From Planctomycetales bacterium (GTDB taxonomy: Bacteria; Planctomycetota; Planctomycetia; Pirellulales; Thermoguttaceae), in the NCBI GenBank assembly GCA_007119795.1, contig SKOZ01000051.1, forward strand, positions 1 through 23,931: DNA of 23,931 bases, given 5' to 3'. A model generated the notes under the pieces. The model searched no databases. It worked only from the letters and a program-made list of their open reading frames with translations, and was not told the origin of the DNA. Position 1 is the stretch's first letter; each line of letters begins with the position of its first letter. Below are positions 8,514 to 14,741 of this stretch, in pieces. Position numbers and translations under genes: made by a program.

Positions 8514-8690
8514 CGGTGGGGCCCTCGTTCGCTCTCGCCCCCTCGATTAACTTGGAAATGGGTTCGGGGGCGTCGGCAACGATGCCTGAACCACGGCAGC
8601 GGAGCGGCGACGGAACCCCGCCGGCCTTGCGGAAGAGATCGCGGGTGCCCCGGCCGCACGATTACGTCCTCGGGAGACCGCCGTCCGAAC

Positions 8691-9857
8691 ATGCGCATCG
8701 TCCACATCATCACGCGGCTGATCCTCGGCGGAGCCCAGGAGAACACCGTTCTCACGTGCGAGGACCTCATCCACCGCCACGGCGACGAGGTCTTGCTGGT
8801 GACCGGCCCTCCCTTGGGCCCCGAAGGGAGCCTGGTGAGGCGGGCCAGGGACAACGGCGTGCCCCTGGCGATCGTCGACGCCCTGCGGCGGCCGATCCAT
8901 CCCTGGCGCGACGCGCGGAGCTATCTGGCGGTCAAGGGCATCCTTCGCCGCTTCCGGCCCGAGGTGGTCCATACGCACAGCGCCAAGGGGGGCTTCCTCG
9001 GCCGACCGGCGGCCTTCGGCCTGGGAGTGCCCGCCGTAATCCACACCGTCCACGGGGCGCCTTTTCACTCCTACCAGAACGCCGCGGCGCGGGCCTTCTT
9101 CATCGCCTGCGAGCGGTGGGCCGCGCGCCGCTGCCACGGGATGATCAGTGTTGCCGACGCCATGACCGACCTCATGGTCGAGGCCCGCGTGGCGCCGCGG
9201 GAGCGCTTCACCACGATCTACAGCGGCATGGAGGTGGAGCCGTTTCTCGCCGCCGATGCGCACCGCGAGCGGGTCCGCGGCGAGCTGGGCTTCGCCCCGG
9301 AGCACGTTGTCGTGGGCAAGATCGCGCGGCTCTTCCACCTGAAGGGCCACGACGACCTCGTGGCCGCCGCCCGCCGGATCGTCCGCCGCGCCCCGGAGGT
9401 CCGCTTCCTCCTCGTCGGCGACGGGCTGCTCCGCGAACGGCTCGAGCAGCAGATCGCCGAAGCGGGGCTGGCAGCGCATTTCGTCTTCACCGGTCTGGTT
9501 CCGCCGGAACGGATTCCCGAGCTGATCGCCGCCACGGACGTCCTGGTCCATACCAGCCTTCGCGAAGGGCTGGCCCGCGTCCTCCCCCAGGCTCTGATCT
9601 CCGGCAGACCCGCCGTCAGCTACGACGTGGACGGGGCCCGCGAAGTGGTGACCAGCGGCGAGACGGGCATCCTCTTACCACCGCGGGACGTGGGCGGCCT
9701 GGTCGAAGGGCTCGTCCGCCTGGCCGGCGACGCGGCCCTCCGCGCGCGGTTGGGAGAGGAGGGTCGCCGTCGCTGCCGCGACGCCTTCCGCCACGAGCAC
9801 ATGACCGATCAAATCCGCGACTACTACGCGCGGATCCTCGCTGGCGGCACCTCCTGA
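8691..9857 (+). CDS. GT4-family glycosyltransferase (GT-B fold)
   Basis: A 388-residue retaining glycosyltransferase of the two-domain GT-B type, likely transferring a sugar from a nucleotide-sugar donor in polysaccharide or cell-surface glycan synthesis. The acceptor domain begins MRIVHIITRLILGGAQENT with the glycine-rich loop, then VVHTHSAKGGFLGR and HTVHGAPFHSYQN. The donor domain starts near residue 205 (VVGKIARLFHLKGHDDLV, FLLVGDGLLRERLE, FTGLVPPERIPELI). The nucleotide-sugar site reads SLREGLARVLPQAL: in the E-x7-E motif the first Glu is E292, but the second position is Gln300. I know such Gln variants from related GT4 proteins, so activity is likely retained. ATG 8691 is fixed by the conserved N-terminal strand; the frame is open far upstream but that part is unrelated. 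No clear Shine-Dalgarno is seen. Confidence 0.88.
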   Translation: MRIVHIITRLILGGAQENTVLTCEDLIHRHGDEVLLVTGPPLGPEGSLVRRARDNGVPLAIVDALRRPIHPWRDARSYLAVKGILRRFRPEVVHTHSAKGGFLGRPAAFGLGVPAVIHTVHGAPFHSYQNAAARAFFIACERWAARRCHGMISVADAMTDLMVEARVAPRERFTTIYSGMEVEPFLAADAHRERVRGELGFAPEHVVVGKIARLFHLKGHDDLVAAARRIVRRAPEVRFLLVGDGLLRERLEQQIAEAGLAAHFVFTGLVPPERIPELIAATDVLVHTSLREGLARVLPQALISGRPAVSYDVDGAREVVTSGETGILLPPRDVGGLVEGLVRLAGDAALRARLGEEGRRRCRDAFRHEHMTDQIRDYYARILAGGTS

Positions 9858-10025
9858 CCCCGCTTCCCGGTGGGGCAGCGCGTGCAGGACGCCGGCGCGC
9901 TCGCCCGGAGCCGGGCGGGGTGCGGGATCGGCCGAAAGGGCAACGGCCCCCGCGACGACCATTCTGCCCTGTCCGCCGCTCCGCCGAACGAGCCGGGCCA
10001 ATGCGCGCCAGGGGAGACGCCGGGC

Positions 10026-10456
10026 CTACTCCTCAACCGGCTCGAGTAGCAAATAGTCGATGCCGAACATGTGGCGGGGAACGGCCTCCGGGTGGCGGCC
10101 GACGATGGTCACCTCCAGGCGGTTCACGCCCGCCGCGAGCACAAACTCGCCGAGGTTCTGGAGCGCCACGGTGCAGGTGCGGGCGAAGGGCATCACCCAA
10201 TAGGCCTCCATGGCGCCGACCTCATCGACGCGGGTGTACCACGTCTGGTACGGGTGGATGCGGTAGCCGGTGCCGAAGAACTCGCCCATCGGGCACCAGA
10301 CGGTCTGCTGGTCCTCGAAGGTAATGACCAGCACCGTCGAATCGACCATTTCTTCGAGGAGCGTCTCGAGCGTCACCCCTTCTCCCCGACCGCCGGCGTC
10401 AGGGCCGCCGAGAGGATGAGGGCCAGTCGAACCCCAAGCGTTTTGCTGCAGAGCAT
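10026..10456 (-). pseudogene. Decayed DUF2961 (GH172-type) gene: frameshift plus internal deletions
   Basis: ATG 10456 has GGGAGAG 7 bases upstream and encodes a signal peptide (MLCSKTLGVRLALILSAALT, then PAVGEKG) that stops at 10373-10375. One frame over, the sequence continues VTLETLLEEMVD, the usual first motif of mature DUF2961 proteins. It then jumps to STVLVITF and TVWCPMGEFFGTGY, which in full-length members lies much later, then EAYWVMPFARTCTV, then the C-terminal FGIDYLLLEP. Only 116 codons remain after the frameshift, where I expect several hundred. GH172 enzymes are double jelly-roll glycosidases, and this remnant cannot form that fold. The frame change sits beside a GGGG run. Alternatively a short protein is made from GTG 10376, which overlaps the stop as GTGA. 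Family assignment is from remembered motifs. Confidence 0.6.
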
Positions 10457-10506
10457 GGAGGGTCTCTCCCGGTGGTCGAGTGGGTGGGGCCTGGTTCCGG
10501 CGGCGC

Positions 10507-10557
10507 GGGCGCCGACGGCGCCCTATTCCCGCCGTGCATCCAGGGTGCCCTGCACGG
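10507..10557 (-). terminator. Two tandem hairpins at the 3' end of the chaperone cluster
   Basis: Nine bases after the last stop of the cluster (10567) is a 7-bp stem, CCGTGCA/TGCACGG (10532-10557), whose loop holds GGG..CCC. It is followed by a second perfect stem, GGGCGCC-GAC-GGCGCCC (10507-10523). There is no T-run after either, so factor-independent termination is uncertain. They may instead protect the transcript end. Confidence 0.4.
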
Positions 10558-10566
10558 ACGGCAAAA

Positions 10567-10896
10567 TCAAGCCTGGAGCCGTTCGGCGCGCTCGGCGGCC
10601 GCGCAGGCGGCGGCGAATTGGCTGCACACGAGGTGGCATACGGCCAGCAGTCGGGCCGAAGCGGCGTCGCCGGCCAATTCGTAGCAGCGCCGTGCGTGGG
10701 CCAGGGCCGCCTCGTGCCGGCCGGCGGCCAGGTCGAGCAGGCAGGCCCGCCGCTGTCCCTCCCAGGCCTCGGCTAGGCGGCGGAGCAGGCTGAGGTCGCT
10801 CTGGCAGCGGCGGCAGGAATCGGACCACGCCTGCCGCGCGCGGCACGTGGGGCAGACGACCTCGTCGGGGGGGATGCGGCGATCGGCTGCGGCCAT
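10567..10896 (-). CDS. Small zinc-ribbon/helical-repeat protein, last gene of chaperone cluster
   Basis: A 109-residue protein with a short N-terminal metal-binding knuckle: CPTC at residues 15-18 and CRRC at 28-31, a four-cysteine zinc-ribbon arrangement. The rest (35-109) is Ala/Arg/Leu-rich and helical, and looks like a pair of TPR-like helices (GRHEAALAHARRCYELAGDA). The ATG at 10896 shares its A with the Hsp70 stop (TGATG), so translation is coupled and the protein probably works with the Hsp70. The CxxC pairs recall the zinc modules of DnaJ type I proteins, but there is no J domain and no CxxCxGxG repeat. I do not recognise a named family. A role as adaptor or co-chaperone is inference from position only. 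Confidence 0.7.
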   Translation of the reverse strand: MAAADRRIPPDEVVCPTCRARQAWSDSCRRCQSDLSLLRRLAEAWEGQRRACLLDLAAGRHEAALAHARRCYELAGDAASARLLAVCHLVCSQFAAACAAAERAERLQA

Positions 10897-12686
10897 CAGG
10901 CGTCCTGAAGGTAAAAGACGAGGTCTTCCAACTCGGCAGCGGCGGCCTCGATCGCCTGGGCGTCGTGCGCGGCGATGGCCTGGCGGATGCGATCGATGAG
11001 GCGGCGGATCTCGGCAGCGTCCTCGGCGGCGGCCCGGTCCACCGCCTTCTCGGCCTTGAGGATCAGGCCCTCCGCGTGGAGGATCGCCTTGCGGAGCGGA
11101 GCGGGGAGCTCTTCGTCGGCAGCGGAGTCGGCGGCAACCGGCAACTGCTCGCCCTTCGGCGGGGGCACCGCACCGGCGGCGAAGGCCGAGTCGATCCGCT
11201 GCTGGGCGGCCTCGCGGCTGCTGATGCGGAAGCGGGAGACGGCGTTATTGAATGTCAGCTGCTTCTCCCTGCCGGTGATCCGCTCCACGGCCGTCACCTT
11301 GAGGAGGCCGCTGAGGTCGAGCTCGAAGCGGACGAGGATCTCGTTGCCCGCCTTGGCCTCGGAGAGGTCCTCGAGGAGGAACTCCCCGATCTGGTCGTTG
11401 TAGCGGACGTCCTCGTCCTCGCCCTGGTAAACGGAGATGTCGGCAGCCTCCTGGTTGTCCTGGCAGGTGTAGAAGATCTGCGAGCGCCGCGCGGGCAGCG
11501 AGGTGTTGCGGGGGATCACCGGGGCGAAGTGGTGCGGCGAGGGGAAGCCGTGAAGCGTCCCCAGCGTGCTGATGCCCAGGGTGTGCGGCGTGATGTCCAC
11601 GAGCACCGGGCCCACGTCGATCCCGGCGATCAGCCCGGCCTGCACAGCGGCTCCCATGGCCACGCAGAGGTCGGGGTCCACCTCCGTATGGACGGGTTTG
11701 CCGAGCTGCTCGCTGAGGAGCCGCTGCACGATCGGCGTGCGGCTCGCCCCGCCGACGAGGACGACCGTGTCGATCTGGTTGGCGGTCAGTTGCGCATCGG
11801 AGAGGGCCTCGTCGACGCACTTGAGCGTCTTCTCCAAGAGCGGTTCGACCATCGCCTCGTAGTCCTCGCGGCGAATCTCCATGGATAGGTGCAGCGGGGT
11901 CCCCTTCTTCTCGGCGATGAACTCCTCGCGGAGCTGGGCCACCGGCTCGGCGGAAAGGGCCTTCTTCGCCTCTTCCACGGCCTGGAGGAGCCGCGACTTC
12001 GACGTGGGCGCCGTGCGGAGGTCGACACCGTGATCGTCCAGGAACCGCTGGGCCACGTAGTCCAGGAGGAGCTGGTCGAAGTCGTCGCCGCCTAGGTGGG
12101 TGTCGCCGTGGCTGGCAAGGACCTCCACGACTTGCTGTTCGACCTGAACAATGGAGACGTCGAAGGTCCCGCCGCCGAGGTCGTAGACCAGGAGGCGTTC
12201 CAGCCGGTCCGGCTGGGGATCGTAGGTCAGCGAGGCGGCCGTCGGTTCGTTGATGATCCGGACCACCTCGAGGCCGGCCATCTCGCCGGCCTCGCGGGTC
12301 GCCTCGCGCTGAGTTTCGTTGAAGAAGGCGGGCACCGTGATCACCGCCTTTTTTAGCGGCTCGCCCAAGGCCTTCTCGGCACGCTCCTTGAGCGTGCGGA
12401 GAATGATGGCCGAGATTTCCTGCGGGCTGTACTGCTGGTCGCCGAGGCGGACTCGCTCGTCGGAGCCCATGAGCCGCTTCACGGAGCGGACGGTCCGCTC
12501 CGGGGCGAGCAGCCACTGGTTCCGCGCCGCCGCGCCCACGAGGAGCGTGCCCTGCTCGTCGAAGCCGACCACCGAGGGGAGCATCTTCTCTCCCGTCTCG
12601 TCCACGAGGACCTCCGCTCGCCCGTTGCGGATGACGGCGACCTCGCTGTTGGTCGTACCCAGGTCGATGCCGATGATCGTTTCCAT
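10896..12686 (-). CDS. dnaK: Hsp70-family chaperone (DnaK-like)
   Basis: An ATP-dependent chaperone of 596 residues. The ATPase domain has phosphate-1 (GIDLGTTNS, 6-14), VITVPAFFNETQR (115-127), NEPTAASL (147-154), phosphate-2 (VYDLGGGTFDVS, 167-178), GDTHLGGDDFD (194-204) and the adenosine motif VVLVGGASRTPIV (308-320). The interdomain linker reads PVLVDI where DnaK has VLLLD. A substrate-binding beta domain (about 385-490) and a short helical lid follow. The roughly 24-residue insert typical of Gram-negative DnaK, expected after KRLMGSDE near residue 77, is absent, and the flexible C-terminal tail is missing. With the co-chaperone genes around it, this points to a specialised paralogue rather than the housekeeping DnaK. 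ATG 12686 begins directly before the conserved first strand; AAGGA lies 10 bases upstream. Its stop overlaps the next start. Confidence 0.92.
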   Translation of the reverse strand: METIIGIDLGTTNSEVAVIRNGRAEVLVDETGEKMLPSVVGFDEQGTLLVGAAARNQWLLAPERTVRSVKRLMGSDERVRLGDQQYSPQEISAIILRTLKERAEKALGEPLKKAVITVPAFFNETQREATREAGEMAGLEVVRIINEPTAASLTYDPQPDRLERLLVYDLGGGTFDVSIVQVEQQVVEVLASHGDTHLGGDDFDQLLLDYVAQRFLDDHGVDLRTAPTSKSRLLQAVEEAKKALSAEPVAQLREEFIAEKKGTPLHLSMEIRREDYEAMVEPLLEKTLKCVDEALSDAQLTANQIDTVVLVGGASRTPIVQRLLSEQLGKPVHTEVDPDLCVAMGAAVQAGLIAGIDVGPVLVDITPHTLGISTLGTLHGFPSPHHFAPVIPRNTSLPARRSQIFYTCQDNQEAADISVYQGEDEDVRYNDQIGEFLLEDLSEAKAGNEILVRFELDLSGLLKVTAVERITGREKQLTFNNAVSRFRISSREAAQQRIDSAFAAGAVPPPKGEQLPVAADSAADEELPAPLRKAILHAEGLILKAEKAVDRAAAEDAAEIRRLIDRIRQAIAAHDAQAIEAAAAELEDLVFYLQDA

Positions 12687-12745
12687 GGCCTTGGCTTCCT
12701 TTGCGGCTGGTGGAGGGACGTTTGCCGGCCGGCGCGGCCGGGGTC

Positions 12746-14410
12746 TCAATTTGTCGCTTCGCTGTCGGTTGGGGGAGACGGCGGCTGGGGGCCATGGTCG
12801 CCGGTCCCTGGCGGCGGGGCGCCGTTGCCGTTCGCCCGCTCGTCGGCGTGCGGGGGCCGGCGGGTGGCGCGGACCTCGGCAAAGCGGAGGACCTCGCCCT
12901 GCCAGAGGTAACCGGGCCGCACCTCCTCGATCACCGTGCCCGGCGGTTGCCCCTCGTCCTCGACGGCCTCGAGCACGGTCATGGTGTGGGGGTCCGCCGG
13001 GCGGCCCAGGCAGGCGATCCGCTCCAGCCGCTGGCCGGTCAGAGCCCGCTGCAAGCGGTCCAGGATCAACTCGTAACCCTCGCAGAGGGCGTCGAGAATG
13101 CGGCGGTGGTCGGACTCGGCGCGGCGGACGAGGAGGTCGGCGGCGCGGCGATGCCAGCCGCGGACCAGCCAGCGGCGCCACCAGGGGAGGAGGCGGAAGC
13201 CCTCCTCGAGCTCGCCTCGCAGGGCCGCCGCCGAATCGATGACGATCTGGCGGCGCGCCGACTCGATGACCGCGGCCCCCCGGTGCAGCGCCTCGTCCAG
13301 TTCGGCGAGCGCCTCGACTGCCGGACGGGCCGCCTGGCGAGCGACTTCCGCCTCGCGGGCCCGCACGCCGCGGAACTGGTCGCTGGCGGCCTCCAGGGTG
13401 CTCATCGCGGTCCGCAGGGCAGCGGTCATCTGCTCCATGGCCGTACCGGCCTGGAACATGTTCGCCGTCGCCTTCTCCATGGACCCGATCGACTCGCGAG
13501 CCGTCTCGTCGAGTCCGCGCGTGCTCTTCGTCTGCAGCTTGAGCTCGTGCCGCAGGGCCGTGAAGCCCTCGATCACCTCGTGAAGGCTCACCTGGGCATC
13601 GAGCTCAGCCGCCTCGGCCTCCCAGATATCGGGATCGACATATCGATCGGCCGGCTCCGCCGCCTCGTCTGGAACCCCTTCCCCCACAGTCTGCGGGCCG
13701 GTATCCCCTTCCGACTCGCCGGCGGTTTCGTCTGCGTCGTCGCACTCCTCGTCCCGTTCCGCACAGCGAGGATGGAGGCGATCGGAGGGCTCCTCCTCCG
13801 GAGCCGGCTCCCACCGCGGCGGCGGCCAGTGCGCCTTGAGCGGGGCGCGTCCTGCGGGGCGGGGGGGAACTGCCCAGTCGTCGTCCTGCTCGTCAACTCC
13901 GGGATCGTCCACCCTGCGTTCTTCCTCCGCCTCCCGCGTGTGGCTCTTCTCCGGCATCTTGCCGGGCCAGCGATGCTCGCGCGGCTCCCCCCTTTCGTCC
14001 CGGAGGAAAGGAGGTCGCTCCTGCTCGCTTCTCGCAGCGTCGATCGCCTCCTGGTCCGATTCCTGGCCCGCGCCGCCCCCTTCGGCCATCCATGCCCCGT
14101 CCTGCGCTACCGGATCGACCTCGGGGTACTCAGCGTGCCACGGCAGTGCCTCCGCGGCGCCGAAATCCGCCGCCGCGGGAGGCGGTTCCTCGTCATCCTC
14201 GGGCGCTGGCGCGGCGAACGAGCCGTGGTGGTGCTCGGCGCCCCTCTTCCAGTCGTTTTCCGGTTCGTCGGCATCCGCCTCGGCAGGTTCGCCGGGGCCT
14301 GCGTCCTCCGGGCAGACCTCTTGCCAGAGGGCTTGGGCCTCGGCGCGCGTCTCGGCCAGCCAGCGCCGAAAGCGGTCGAGGATGGCGTCTTCGTTCGGCC
14401 AGCCGTACAT
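12746..14410 (-). CDS. grpE: Enlarged GrpE-type nucleotide exchange factor
   Basis: A 554-residue protein whose C-terminal part (about 459-516) matches the GrpE beta-domain: GQRLERIACLGRPADPHTM, then VLEAVEDEG, then GTVIEEVRPGYLWQGEVLRF. GrpE promotes ADP release from Hsp70. Ahead of it, residues about 275-455 are strongly helical and partly coiled-coil, as expected for the GrpE dimer stalk but longer. Residues 25-260 form an acidic, Pro/Glu/Asp-rich, probably disordered extension absent from ordinary GrpE, which is about 200 residues. The first 30 residues form a Trp-rich helix, possibly a docking peptide. A Pro/Gly tail follows the GrpE head. ATG 14410 shares its A with the stop of the J-domain gene (TGATG), which sets the start and implies coupling. 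The Hsp70 gene follows after 59 bases. Confidence 0.82.
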   Translation of the reverse strand: MYGWPNEDAILDRFRRWLAETRAEAQALWQEVCPEDAGPGEPAEADADEPENDWKRGAEHHHGSFAAPAPEDDEEPPPAAADFGAAEALPWHAEYPEVDPVAQDGAWMAEGGGAGQESDQEAIDAARSEQERPPFLRDERGEPREHRWPGKMPEKSHTREAEEERRVDDPGVDEQDDDWAVPPRPAGRAPLKAHWPPPRWEPAPEEEPSDRLHPRCAERDEECDDADETAGESEGDTGPQTVGEGVPDEAAEPADRYVDPDIWEAEAAELDAQVSLHEVIEGFTALRHELKLQTKSTRGLDETARESIGSMEKATANMFQAGTAMEQMTAALRTAMSTLEAASDQFRGVRAREAEVARQAARPAVEALAELDEALHRGAAVIESARRQIVIDSAAALRGELEEGFRLLPWWRRWLVRGWHRRAADLLVRRAESDHRRILDALCEGYELILDRLQRALTGQRLERIACLGRPADPHTMTVLEAVEDEGQPPGTVIEEVRPGYLWQGEVLRFAEVRATRRPPHADERANGNGAPPPGTGDHGPQPPSPPTDSEATN

Positions 14411-14703
14411 CACCGCCCCGCCAGGGAAAGAAGGAGATCGGTGGGGAGCCGCGCACCGTGAAGCTGCTCGATGAGGGTATCGGCCGCCCTCTCGATGGCG
14501 CGGCCGGTCTCGACGTGGAAGAGGCATTCGGTCATGCGGGTGGCCGGATCGCGAAGCTTCTCGTAGGCCTCGCGGACGGCCGCGAACCGCTCCGGGTCGC
14601 GATCGGGCGGAAACTGGCGGACCAGCTCCAGGTAGCGCCGCCGAATGGCCGCTTCATCGCTGCTGTGCTCGATTCCCAGGACTTCAAAGGGATCGTTGTC
14701 CAT
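14410..14703 (-). CDS. Small J-domain protein with degenerate HPD motif
   Basis: A 97-residue protein whose N-terminal 55 residues read as a J domain: DPFEVLGIEHSSDEAAIRRR, then YLELVRQFPPDRDPERF, then AAVREAYEKLRDP. The pattern of helices I-III is intact, but the HPD tripeptide that triggers Hsp70 ATPase is PPD (P32-P33-D34), with the histidine lost. The DRDPERF loop is one I associate with compact J-like proteins of planctomycetes and relatives. Residues 60-97 are a helical tail without a known domain. ATG 14703 follows GAGGATAAGG at suitable spacing. The stop overlaps the GrpE start, and the large TPR gene ends 38 bases upstream. It is probably the co-chaperone of this cluster's Hsp70, though it may recruit it without stimulating it in the classical way. 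Confidence 0.82.
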   Translation of the reverse strand: MDNDPFEVLGIEHSSDEAAIRRRYLELVRQFPPDRDPERFAAVREAYEKLRDPATRMTECLFHVETGRAIERAADTLIEQLHGARLPTDLLLSLAGR

Positions 14704-14741
14704 GACGCCTTATCCTCGGCTACGGGCCACTGGATCTACCG

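Noticed and set aside
7761..8690. N-terminal extension of the glycosyltransferase across the membrane-protein gene
   Set aside because: The frame is open, but the sequence is low-complexity Arg/Pro and overlaps a better gene and a terminator; the family start is at 8691.
12701..14461. Long plus-strand open frame of 586 codons opposite the GrpE gene
   Set aside because: It is an antisense shadow of high-GC coding sequence with no recognisable domain, while the minus strand encodes clear GrpE motifs.
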